Shown here in pieces: positions 23,340 to 33,177 of a DNA stretch of 64,000 bases (position 1 is its first letter; each line of letters opens with the position of its first letter). The position numbers and the translations under genes were made by a program. Location of the stretch: positions 434,001 to 498,000 of the forward strand of contig CAJINV010000009.1 in assembly GCA_905178155.1 (NCBI GenBank), written 5' to 3'. Below the pieces are notes generated by a model that did not search any database, was not told the origin of the DNA, and saw only the letters and a program-made list of their open reading frames with translations. The DNA is from Amoebophrya sp. A120 (Eukaryota; Sar; Dinophyceae; Syndiniales; Amoebophryaceae).

Positions 23340-26300
23340 AAGTTTGAAAATTGTCAAAAAAGTTTCGGCGTGGGCGATTTTCTTTCCCGTTGCAAAATTT
23401 TAACTTGCGCAGCTCAGCAATAGGAGTTATAAGACTTCGACGAGTGGGAGTGCCCATTTTCGGTTTAATATCCTGCTCGACTCCGCCGTGTGAAGTTGAT
23501 ATTCATATTGTTATTGAGTCTGATCTGCTTGTCGTTTTTGCGGGTCTGCCCGACACAGCCGTCTTCCGCGTGGGCAGATACAACATGCGACAAACTGCCG
23601 AACGGTCAAACCGCCCAGCGGAGTTTGCGGCCCTTGTGAGGCCGTCGTACCAGCAGACGATTGCTGCTGCTCGGGCCAGCCGCCAACCGAAGCCTCCACC
23701 TGCCGCCACCCGCCCCGAGCCTGCTGCCCCGAGTTCATCGCCCTCTTCATCCCAGTCGCCGACTGTGAAGACCTGCAACTACGGAGCCCTGAATCGCAAG
23801 CGTTGTGCGGACTACTCCGTTTTTTCGGCAGGATCAGCTACGCAGATGATGGACGCCGTTGCTATCACAACGCAGAACTGCCGAGAGGCGGTAATTGGTT
23901 GCAGGTTACGCGACAAAATTCTTCGGGCTGCTCCGGATCACCACCAAATTTTGGCGCTTTCGGAAGTTCGTTGGGGGAAGTCCGGCACGGGGCTTGAGGG
24001 GGTGACGCGGCTTGACGGAAGTGCGATCGGCTCCCCGGCTGCAGCAGAGGGTGGCGAGTCTGACAGCGAGGCCCCTCCGGTCTCTCCGCTTGATGTTCGG
24101 GATTTCATCACCCGTGGCGACGGATACATAGCAGTGCTTGGACCAGGAGCAGGCATAGCGGTCAGGGGCGGCCCTGTGTACGAAGAGCTCTCGCGATTGC
24201 CAGAGGAAGAGTTGGCGAAGCGCTTCGAAGTCAGGGCGCGACGTGTGGTGGGGTTCTTTCGGGGCTTTACCCTCTTCAGTGCATACGCACCTGCCGATGC
24301 AAAAACTGGCCCGGTCGGCGACTACCTTCGCAACCTGGTCCGGTACATGCGGCGAACCTTGCGGCGCACGAAGCGCCGGGACATCCCTTTTGTGGTTGCG
24401 GGGGATTTTAGTTGTCACGTTGGGGCCCAGCACTCCGGCTTCGCCTTTGGGGACTTCGCCTGCGGCCGGAAGGAGACTACAAACAAGGGCAAGGAGTTCC
24501 ATCGGGTTCTGACGAAAAACAACTTGCGCTTCGCCGACTCCTTTTTCAAGATCGGGATGAACAACGACGAGCGGCACACGTACCAGCGACCCGGGCAGGA
24601 GGCAGAAATAGACGGCTTTGCTACTAGCGGCCGCTTTCTCGGTCGGGTGTTGGACGTTTCTCGGTGCACTGACATCCGTGATGGCCTCTCCCTGCGGGCG
24701 GATGGCAAGTACGACTTGGACCATTACGGGAAAACCCTGAAGCTTGCTGTTGCGCGTGCTGCTGATGACCAACTGCCGGCGAACCGCAGGAAGGGCGGCA
24801 GTAATTACGTAGGGCCAGCCCCAGTTACGCCCGACGTGGTCGCCCTCTTTTCGCAGAGGATTCGGGAGCAGCTCGATCGGCCGGATTCTGGCGGTCCTGA
24901 CTTGCAGACGTTATTATCTGCGATGCATGTGCATGAAGGAACCGCTTTGGAAACCGGGCAGGGGCGCGGCTTCCGCAAATCGGCACGCAAGAAAGAAATG
25001 AAGAAGAGGGCCGCAGAGTGTGTTCCTGCCCTTGCAGCTGAGGGCGGTGCGAGGCCTTCCGGGGTGCGGGCTTTGTGGAAGCATCTGAGCACCAATCGCA
25101 GGACGAAAGGGCCAGCCTCGTCCCCTTTGGGCTGGTCTGAGCACTATCTCACCAACGTCATCGCGAAGTCGAACCCCGTCTGCACCTTCGACGCGTCCGA
25201 ATTCATCTCGCCGGTCTCTGCTGCTAGCATATCCGCCCTGGACAGGCCCATTACCTTGGTGGAGTGGAGGCAGGGGCTGAAGGAGGTGAAGCCCGGGGTG
25301 GATAGCATGAAGTGGTCGAAAGAAGTCTTCGACGCGCTAGACGACCACTGCACTCAGCTCCTTCTCGATGCGATCGATGCCGAGCTGCGCAGCGGGAGAG
25401 GGCTCAAGGCCATCGATGTCATGTTCCGCCGCACCAAGATCACGCTCCTGCACAAATCCGGATCACGGTTGGACTGCGACAATTTTCGTGGCATAAGCAT
25501 GGCGCCAACCTTGTCGAAACTGGTGGCGCACATCATGACGAAAAGGCTGCAGGAGATGACGGCTATGGAGGGACTGGCGGATCCGGAAAACTTCGGATTT
25601 GTCAAAGGCAGGAACTGTTCTGATGGGCTGGTGCTTTTTCGTCGTATCGTTGAAGACGCGAAGGATTTCTCCGAGCACGAAGATCAATACTCGCAGGTCT
25701 GGGCTGCGTTTATTGATTTGCGAAAGGCGTTCCCTTCGCTTTCGCTCGCCGTCATCTCGTCGGTGATGAAGGAGTTGGGGATAGCGGGGGCCACAACCTG
25801 GCGCGCTTTGGACGCGTGCCGCCGTGATATCGTCTGTTGTGAGGATAGGGAGCAGGTCGATTTTTCTCTTCCTATTGGCCTCCAGGAAGGCTGCCCGTCT
25901 TCGCCGGGGATTTTCAGCCTGGCGTATGCTGTGGTCTCCGTTTCCCTTCGACGAGCGCGGGCGCAGCTGCAAGCCAAGCAGGACAACCTCAACCCCAACG
26001 GTGTTCGCCTTCGATGCCCATCTTCTAGCTTCTTCGCGGCAACAGAGAAAGAAAAGCTTGGGGCATTCTTCTGCCCGGGCTCCACCGTCGCGACTGCGGA
26101 ATCCGTGGTGGGCGCAGTAAAATGCGCTGATGATACCAACATCGTCGGCGAGTCTCGTACTGGTGCCCCAGACGACGACGCCATGCGGGTAACCTTGGAA
26201 GCCCTTGACGCCGCGCAGATGGGCGAGAACCTGAAGAAGCGGATCACTGGGCCACTTGCTGCCGAAGCCTGCAAGTTTTTGGGTGTATTCTTTTGCGACA

Positions 26301-27890
26301 GGCGCGACTTTTCGGCACGGGTGAGCCGGGCCTGGCGGGCCTATTATTCCGCGCAGCGTCTTCTAGTGGGGTTTGGTGAGTTGGGTAAGGTACATCGACG
26401 GGTGGTCGTTTCTGCTCTCGTCAGGAGCGCGCTGATATACGGCGCGCACACCCGCTCCTTTTCTGCGAAGGAGGTCGCGAAGCTGCAGCCCGAGGAGAAT
26501 GCAATCTTGCGCAGGCTTTGCAACACCTCGACGCCGCAGATGGACGCCAACAACGTCAGTCACTCCGAGCTCCGAAGGCATCTCGGCCTCTCGCCTCTGG
26601 CTGCCGAGATTAGCTTTGCCCGTCTTTCGCATGGCGGGCATCTCCTCCGCCGGGATTCGTCGTACCTGCCTCGCCAGGCGTTTCTCGGCCGGTTCATAGT
26701 CAGTTCCGCTGACCCCGCTGTCACTCCGCAGTCCCACCCAGAGCAGTTCTTGCGGCCGCATTGTCCATACCGGGTCCCAGGGATCTACGAGCAGTTCCTT
26801 GAAGCCTGTGCTGAGGCGCGGACTACAGTGCACCAGCTTCCCGGGTTTGTTCATCCGGACTCCCGTCGGGACTGGTACGTGCGTACCCGCGCTTGGTTTG
26901 TGGATGCGGTCCTACGGGATTGGTTTTTTGCGGCCTGGGGGGATGCTAGAGCCAAGAGTCTGGAGGTCTCCAACGCTTTCGCGCATCTGCTAGCGAAATA
27001 CGAGCTGTCGGAAGTCGAGTTTTTTCAGTCATACGCCAACCTACCACGGGCGCGGTCGCAGCGCTCTACCTTGACTAACACGCCGGAACTTCTCGCTCTG
27101 CGTGCGAAGCAGCCACACCTTGGTGGGGCGATCACGGACCAGCAGCGTTCAGACCTGATCGAAGGGTCGGAGGGTTTGTCTTCTGCCATCCGCGATGGCA
27201 GTCCGGGCATCCTGCGGCGCAACTCCTGCGAAGTTCCTCTGTCCGGTTCTAGACGTGCACTCGCTGCGCACCTGTCCCTTCACCGCAATGACCCTGATGA
27301 CTTTGCGCGACTGGTGCGCGAGCAAGAAGCTGCTGTCTACATACCTGCGGAAGAGTTTCTGTATGGCAAAGCGGGCCAGGTCATTACTCCGCAGCAGTAC
27401 AAGCAGAAGCAGCGTCTGGTCATTCCGCCCTGCCGTTTCATCCCGGCGGGCACCGCTTCGAAGCTGAGTGTGAGCGAGCTACGATGCCCCATCTGCACAA
27501 AGCACGCAGTGAAGTGGCCGCGGAAGTACCAGCAACAGGTCGGCGCGTCTACCAGAATGAAGAACCATGAAGCGAAATGCCGTGCCCGGGTTGGGCTGCG
27601 CTTGCAGGCTGACGACTCTGACGACGATGGTGGACAGGATGACGCTGACGATTCTGCGAGCGACAGTCCAGCTGATGCTGGGGAATAAGTTCAGTCTCTG
27701 AGCTTGACGAAAGATGCACAAATTACATGATCCACGGTTCTCGCAAATGAAAGACATCAACGTTGTTGGCTAGTGCGCTTTCTCTACCCTTTCAGCGTGC
27801 TCTTCTTTGGATTCGAACTCGAGCTAGACCCTAAACCTCATGCACGCCCTCCCAGTGCAGGATAGATGATGATGATGATGATTGATCATG
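23340..27890 (+). mobile_element. Non-LTR retrotransposon (LINE), probably full length
   Basis: Includes the intact endonuclease/RT frame and about 200 nt of 3' sequence ending in a GAT microsatellite (ATGATGATGATGATG region near 27866). I could not identify a target-site duplication, so both ends are approximate. Confidence 0.65.
23585..27688 (+). CDS. LINE ORF2-like protein: endonuclease, reverse transcriptase, zinc finger
   Basis: Intact 1367-aa frame from the first ATG; the frame is open upstream to 23351. An N-terminal low-complexity Pro/Ala region is followed by an APE-type endonuclease/exonuclease/phosphatase domain: LSEVRW with the metal-binding Glu (E127), SAYAPAD, then VAGDFSCHVG, then IDGFATS and LDHYGK. 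The reverse transcriptase has NFRGISM, NFGFVKGRNCSDG, AFIDLRKAF, GLQEGCPSSPG and the catalytic box KCADDTNIV (847-850), where the usual Tyr/Phe is Cys but both Asp are kept. The C-terminus has a CCHC-type finger starting CPICTKH (C1301) and an acidic tail. No frameshift or stop interrupts the frame, so this may be a recently active non-LTR element. Its 5' end may include the minisatellites, and a GAT-repeat run at about 27862-27885 may mark the 3' tail. Confidence 0.92.
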   Translation: MRQTAERSNRPAEFAALVRPSYQQTIAAARASRQPKPPPAATRPEPAAPSSSPSSSQSPTVKTCNYGALNRKRCADYSVFSAGSATQMMDAVAITTQNCREAVIGCRLRDKILRAAPDHHQILALSEVRWGKSGTGLEGVTRLDGSAIGSPAAAEGGESDSEAPPVSPLDVRDFITRGDGYIAVLGPGAGIAVRGGPVYEELSRLPEEELAKRFEVRARRVVGFFRGFTLFSAYAPADAKTGPVGDYLRNLVRYMRRTLRRTKRRDIPFVVAGDFSCHVGAQHSGFAFGDFACGRKETTNKGKEFHRVLTKNNLRFADSFFKIGMNNDERHTYQRPGQEAEIDGFATSGRFLGRVLDVSRCTDIRDGLSLRADGKYDLDHYGKTLKLAVARAADDQLPANRRKGGSNYVGPAPVTPDVVALFSQRIREQLDRPDSGGPDLQTLLSAMHVHEGTALETGQGRGFRKSARKKEMKKRAAECVPALAAEGGARPSGVRALWKHLSTNRRTKGPASSPLGWSEHYLTNVIAKSNPVCTFDASEFISPVSAASISALDRPITLVEWRQGLKEVKPGVDSMKWSKEVFDALDDHCTQLLLDAIDAELRSGRGLKAIDVMFRRTKITLLHKSGSRLDCDNFRGISMAPTLSKLVAHIMTKRLQEMTAMEGLADPENFGFVKGRNCSDGLVLFRRIVEDAKDFSEHEDQYSQVWAAFIDLRKAFPSLSLAVISSVMKELGIAGATTWRALDACRRDIVCCEDREQVDFSLPIGLQEGCPSSPGIFSLAYAVVSVSLRRARAQLQAKQDNLNPNGVRLRCPSSSFFAATEKEKLGAFFCPGSTVATAESVVGAVKCADDTNIVGESRTGAPDDDAMRVTLEALDAAQMGENLKKRITGPLAAEACKFLGVFFCDRRDFSARVSRAWRAYYSAQRLLVGFGELGKVHRRVVVSALVRSALIYGAHTRSFSAKEVAKLQPEENAILRRLCNTSTPQMDANNVSHSELRRHLGLSPLAAEISFARLSHGGHLLRRDSSYLPRQAFLGRFIVSSADPAVTPQSHPEQFLRPHCPYRVPGIYEQFLEACAEARTTVHQLPGFVHPDSRRDWYVRTRAWFVDAVLRDWFFAAWGDARAKSLEVSNAFAHLLAKYELSEVEFFQSYANLPRARSQRSTLTNTPELLALRAKQPHLGGAITDQQRSDLIEGSEGLSSAIRDGSPGILRRNSCEVPLSGSRRALAAHLSLHRNDPDDFARLVREQEAAVYIPAEEFLYGKAGQVITPQQYKQKQRLVIPPCRFIPAGTASKLSVSELRCPICTKHAVKWPRKYQQQVGASTRMKNHEAKCRARVGLRLQADDSDDDGGQDDADDSASDSPADAGE

Positions 27891-28322
27891 ACGCACCCTT
27901 ACCCTTTCGGTTTCTTTGGAGGTAACTTTAGCGGGAGTCCGAGTCCAGATCGTCATGGGGATTGAGATCTTTTGTCGTTATTTGTGTCTAGTCGCAGGGG
28001 TCCATGCATTATGTTGAGCATGTTCATGTACGGGGTCGGGTTGGCGGTTACACTCATATGTAAGGAATTGACGCATCGCAAATTTGAAGCCAGCTGTGAA
28101 GAGCTTTTTTCAGTACTCAAATAATTCCTGCCACCTCGTCGCTCGTCGTCTAATCTAGTTTTTAGGCAGGTGTAGCGCACAGATCAAGAGCAAATATCCT
28201 ATTACGTACTCGGAGAAGTCCAATTCTATCGATAGTTCCTGAACATCATCTACCCATTGGAACAACAGAACAAGAAGTAAGAGCACTTCTTACCTACAGA
28301 ACCGAACCGAGCATCGGCGAAC
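27891..28322. other. Intergenic, no gene seen
   Basis: Mixed composition. It holds the upstream flank of the next + strand gene. No supported feature. Confidence 0.5.
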
Positions 28323-31300
28323 ATGAACCGGGGTCGCGGTCGTGGCGCCGCACGCGCGGTGCAGCCTCCGCCGGCACCGCCCCAGGTGGCCGCCGCTCCC
28401 GCAGAGCCCGCGGCTGGCGCGGACGCCCCTGCCGCACCAGCGGCCGCAGCAGCCGCAGCAGCGGCTCCCCCACCCGCAGCGGTCGACCAGCAGCAAAGCC
28501 CGTCGAGGTCGAATGCGAAAGACGACTCCTTCGACAGTTTAAGAAATTCGAACTCGTTCAACAACAACCTCTTTGGGCACGGTGATTTGCTCGGGACTGG
28601 ACTCGACCAGCAGATGAAGAAGCCCGTCACCTACCGCCTGCAGACGACGACGCTGTTCCCGCAAAGCCAGCAGATTTTCTCCACGACGCAGACGAAAACG
28701 ACCACCGATAACAAGGGCAAAACGAAGACGACGAAAAAGGTCAAAAAAGCGACGAAAACCTTCGCGGACTTATACCACGACCAGTTAAAGGAAGTGTCGG
28801 AAACGGTTCCGCACGTGGTCTTGCGGAACGTAAACGCGGTTTCGGTCAACGCGTGGGACCTGTGCGCGCGGAAACGGTCGAATCGTCTCCATTTCCAGGT
28901 CGAGGCGGAAATCAAGCGGAACATCTTGCGCTTCATCATGGACTGCGATTCGAGCAGTATGGCTTGTTTTTTTTTTGAAGGTTTCTGCTTCTCTTCATTC
29001 CGCACTCAACAGCTTCTTTCTTTCGTGTTTTCTTTTGCTCCTCAAAGATGTGATCTTCGTCGAAAAAAATCCGCTTAAAACATGCATGCTTTTTTGTGCT
29101 TTCAAACTTGAATCATCGACATTACTACACAGATAAGATCATTGCCGCGCCGAACAGACGGGAACTTGCCAACCAAAATCAGCAACGGCTGAAAACTGCG
29201 CAACAGGCTCCCATTGCGGTCTTCGATGCTTCGCTCTCTGCCGCGAACATTTCCTCAACAGCACGGGCCAAACGGTTGAAAATTTGCCACAGTATTACGC
29301 TCAAGGAAAAGTCGTACAAGGAGTCGAATTTGCTGTTCGAACGCAATGAAGTCGAAATGGAATTTCTGAATAAAATACACATCCAATCGTGAATTTAGTT
29401 CTTTGCATTGCCCAGCTCGGGCTATCGAATTGTGAATCGACAGTGGAAGATAATTTTTACTCACTGGCATAAAGGATCTTTACCCCAGTACACACTTAGC
29501 ATGGCAGAAACGTGGTCCTAGCACGTAATACCATTTGTAGCCTGGAAATGGAATTAGTACTTTTCGATTCCCATTTTTGCATGGCACAGTCGTCTTAAAG
29601 CGGATCTACGATGTGGCAAAAGAGGAAGCTGATTTCGGATTCAAAATGTACACGTTTTTCTTAGTGCAATTCATGATTTTTGTCAGAGAACTCTTGCAGC
29701 AATGAAGAGACGGGCGTGCTTTGTCCTAGTTTGTGGCTAATTGTTTCTCGTATTAGTATTTGGCTCACTTCTACTTCGCCTTCGTCAAAGGCTCGCAAAG
29801 AAACGCACAAGGTAAAATCACTGCTAACTTTCGCCAAAGGTACGCCTTCAGCATCCAAGATGTGATCGACCACAACGATGAGGTGCCGTGGGGCGGCGTC
29901 CCGGAGACGTTGTTGTCGGAAAAGCTGAACGGGCAGCTGGAGTCAGAGTGGGAGTGGCTTTTTCGCTACCTGGAAGACCTGGAGCCCACCCTGGAAGCCG
30001 CGGGGTTTCAGCTCGGTTCCATCCAGAAAGGCAAGCCGGACACGGAACACGAGGTTTTGGGGCCCCGAAATCAGCAGTTCGTGGAGAATATGCATTGCAA
30101 AAGTATCGTACTAGTACTAGACTACTACGCCGGCGTCCAGGACGCCGGCGATAGGCCGTCTAGTAAATCTAAATGTAAAGAAGCAGGAAAATAAAAACTT
30201 GGCGACCGAGCGTGGGGGTGAAGGCTAGTCGAAGAAGTCCTGCTATTGGGATTCTGCTAGCAGAAACGCGCTCACTATTCGAAACCCTTCGGGCGGTTTT
30301 AGCATGACAGAACGGGCCCACGCTTGCTAATGACGCCCTTCACTAGTAGCGGCCCGCATTAGTGGGCGCGCTCGCTTTCGTTCTAGGTAGGGCATCTAGG
30401 TAGCAAGCTCGCCCCCACCCGGCCGCGGGCCTTGGCCTGGTCCTCCTCTTTTGGGCAATCTGATTTCTAGAAAGAACCACCCGCCGGGCCCCCCGGCCTT
30501 TCCACCGGCTTCTTCATTCATCTGCAGGGGCCTCTAAAAAATAAATTCCCAGGAACGAGGCCCCCCCTACTACTCAGCCCCTGTGGGGCGCCCCCTAATC
30601 TATACGGGCCGGCAATAGGAGTAAGAAAAGCCGTATTGTTGTGCTTTTTCCCGCCCGCGAGGAGGGGATATATCCCCAGAGCAGACACAACCCCAGAGCA
30701 GAGATATCCCCAGAGAGAATATATCCCCAGAGATGCCCCCAGAGCAGATATCTCCCCAGATATAGCCCCAGATATATCCCCAGAGATGTCCCCAGAGATG
30801 TCCCCAGATATGCCCCCAGATATATCCCCAGATATATCCCCAGATATATCCCCAGGTGGGTGGGGATGATGCATGATTTTGATAGAATGAGAATGATGGA
30901 GATGAGATGAGAGGAACGAATGGAAGACGAAGATAAGAACGACGTTGATAACGGAGTGGGTAATTGATGATAGAGATGGAAGAGACGAAGATGAGAAAGT
31001 CCCCAGAGATATCCCCAGATATATCCCCAGATATATCCCCAGATATATCCCCAGATATATCCCCAGATATATCCCCAGATATGTCCCCAGATATGTCCCC
31101 AGATATATCCCCCGGGTGTTGCGCTTGTGCCCTTTGGGTGGTGTTTGCCTTAAACTTCGCAAGGGGCACTCCCCTCCTTTTCGTTTTCCCGGATGTCATC
31201 GCCCCCCCCCTACCCCCCCAAGCGGGGTCGGGGTTTGGGGGTAGCCAGAATAGGCCTGGTAAAAACCGGCCCGGCGTTTTTTTTTTCGATTTCCTTGAGC

Positions 31301-31911
31301 CATGGGGCCCGCGGTAAAGTCCGCCGGGTTTTGTTTATTCTGCGACGCGCGCCCCGTAGCCTTTCTTTGGCATGCAGGCTGCCGGTCTTTGCAACGCCTC
31401 CAGCGCGGGCCGCAACTTGCAGCGCAGGCCGCGAGGGCTGTTAACAACCCCTGGGCGGCTGGCGTTGCAAGTTGCAACCTGCGCTGCAGGTTGCCACTTG
31501 CCCTCGCAAATCATTGCGGCTTGCGTTGCAAAGCAAAAGTTGCAAGTAAATTGCTTACTTACCCAGCTGCGCTTGCGGCATTTGTATTCGCGCCGTCTAG
31601 TCAAGCTTCCTAAGGCTATCCCCTAAGGGATAGCCTTACGGGAATCTTCTAAGACGGCGCGCCCCTACTAATCATTTTCTAAGAAACGCCCTATAGACTA
31701 TAAGGTCGAAAAAACGGACCAAAAATTCTCTATTGTTATTTTATAAATTGCATCACAAATTTTTTCGGAAGAAGAAATGCTGATTTGCCTAAAAAGGGAT
31801 ATTTGTCATGCATGATAGCAACTACTAGCTACGAGTACGATACTTTTGCACAGGATAGAGAAGCACGGGGACGGCAAACTGGTGTCAAAACAAGTGGTGC
31901 GGTGGGATTGA
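28323..31911 (+). CDS. Unknown protein, 5 exons, last intron a giant introner
   Basis: Exons 28323-28956, 29133-29291, 29590-29647, 29840-30088 and 31863-31911 total 1149 nt (382 aa, in frame). The third exon's 3' end could be six nt longer. The N-terminus is Arg/Gly then Pro/Ala-rich, followed by a Lys/Thr-rich basic stretch (KTKTTKKVKKATKT). A globular part with helices follows (VAKEEADFGFKM; SIQDVIDHND; ESEWEWLFRYLEDLEP). I recognise no family. The last exon is only 16 codons (KHGDGKLVSKQVVRWD then stop). It is joined after removing the 1769-bp element and one 5-bp GAGAA copy, and the joined frame reads QQFVEKHGDGK. Without that excision the reading frame continues into the element and stops at 30194. 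Confidence 0.7.
30128..30150. repeat. Perfect 11-bp palindrome
   Basis: CGCCGGCGTCC, one spacer base, then its exact reverse complement. It lies 39 nt inside the left end of the giant introner and could form a very GC-rich hairpin. Confidence 0.9.
30660..31110. repeat. 12-bp CCCCAGATATAT satellite inside the giant introner
   Basis: Two tandem blocks at about 30660-30855 and 31003-31110 are built of CCCCAGATATAT and variants (CCCCAGAGATGT, CCCCAGAGCAGA). A 150-nt non-repetitive spacer lies between them. Open frames through the blocks on both strands are repeat artefacts. Confidence 0.88.
31589..31661. repeat. Long hairpin in the giant introner
   Basis: The outer arms are CGCGCCGTCT and AGACGGCGCG. 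The inner arms TAAGGCTATCCC (31611-31622) and GGGATAGCCTTA (31627-31638) are perfectly complementary with a 4-nt loop. The whole forms an imperfect foldback of 73 nt. Confidence 0.85.
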
Positions 31912-33177
31912 TCCACGACCGAGTTCGACTTTATTGCACCTCGCGACGGTCCGGCTGGGCGTGGAGTACTAGCTTGTTCACATGGATGAAACTGGTTGAC
32001 TCGTCCTCGCCGAACGAAGAAATAGAAAAATCACGATGAATCTAAGTAAAAATATACTTCATACAACTTCTGCAGCAGGAAAAATATTGCTTCCATCATC
32101 GAAATTAATAGTCGAATTCGAAAACGATGCTCGTAAAATCCAAAGATGATACTACTTGAGTTTTTCTTTGGTATCTGTGCCTTTCGCAGAGAATAAATCG
32201 CAATTTCATTTTCAAGAGCAAATGGAACTCGAATTGGAAACGTAGAGGTAGAACAAAATGTAAATGTCATGCAGCGTAACGCTAGTGGAAAATTAAATAG
32301 GTTTCCCTTTCGCCATCAGTGAAGGCGTCGGAGGTGCTTTTTTGTACGAAAGAAAAAGATATGAGCGAAGAATGTGAATGAAAGATGAAATTAGGATGTA
32401 AGAGGTTGTACTACAAAAATTTTTCTGTCAAAAGATGCTATCTTCAGCAACAGAAATTGGTTCAGCTGACTTGCTCTGATGTCTTGTTGCAGTAGCAGTT
32501 GATGCCCCTAGCATGTCCATAATCTCCATCCTTTTACGCAGTGTAACGAGAAGAATCGCAATCTAATGTAGACGAGCGGGAGCGGTGTGATACTGATATG
32601 TGCACACGGCCGCGCAGGCGCACGAACCAAGTTGGATAGTACACGGAGCGCGAGACTGCAATGGTGAAGACAAAACACAAACAGAAGATGAAAAATGACA
32701 ACTTGAAGTTGTGGAGGTCGTTTAGTTTTTACGACATGCTCGTACTGTTTTCAGGAGACAACTTTTGTAAGTTTGATCAATGTCTTCCGCTGGATGTTGT
32801 TGTTGATCTTGCCGTTCTTGGATAGAAAACCAAACTCATGGAGTCGGTAGCAGTACCAGTGGCAGTTGCATCGGTGTGGAGCTTCCTTTCTTTTCTCGTA
32901 ATATCTTCCTTTTCTTTCTTGGTTAGCGACGATACTTTTCTCGTACTATAGGTAACGCAGGATTATTACCAGAACCAGTGAAGAAAGTGATGAGCACCTT
33001 TTTTCTCTTCAAGATCCGACACTGATAGCAAAAGATCTGATCTTTATGGTAGGATTTAACTATTACCAGATTTATATACCAGATTCTCCCTCGCGGCCGG
33101 CGCAGGACTCGTGAAAGCACTGCGGCCGAAGCTGAAGATCAATACCGGAAATAAGTAAATTATCGAAGGACCAAGAA
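31912..33177. other. Intergenic, no gene seen
   Basis: AT-rich sequence of about 1.3 kb with no supported coding region, RNA gene or array. Confidence 0.55.

Larger units (their letters stand above)
30089..31857 (+). mobile_element. Giant introner (1769 bp) with TIRs and 5-bp TSD
   Basis: Flanked by GAGAA at 30084-30088 and 31858-31862. Terminal inverted repeats are 30089-30112 and 31834-31857, identical at 21 of 24 positions and sharing TGCAAAAGTATCGTACT. The 3' subterminal region has TTTGTCATGCATG, a word shared with the smaller introners in this window. The interior is GC-rich with satellite and hairpins and encodes no recognisable transposase, so it looks non-autonomous. Removing the element plus one TSD copy restores the host frame. 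No offset within the duplicated GAGAA gives GT-AG ends. Confidence 0.85.

Noticed and set aside
20407-23457. Very long open frames on both strands (up to about 900 residues, Pro/Phe-rich on +, Lys/Gly/Ser/Asn-rich on -)
   Set aside because: They follow the 18-, 14- and 15-bp tandem units exactly, occur in several frames and on both strands, and end where the repeats end. This is stop-free repeat DNA, not a gene.
30518-31317. Collagen- or glycine-like repeat proteins (ISGD on -, DISP on +)
   Set aside because: Artefact of the CCCCAGATATAT satellite inside the giant introner; open in both orientations.
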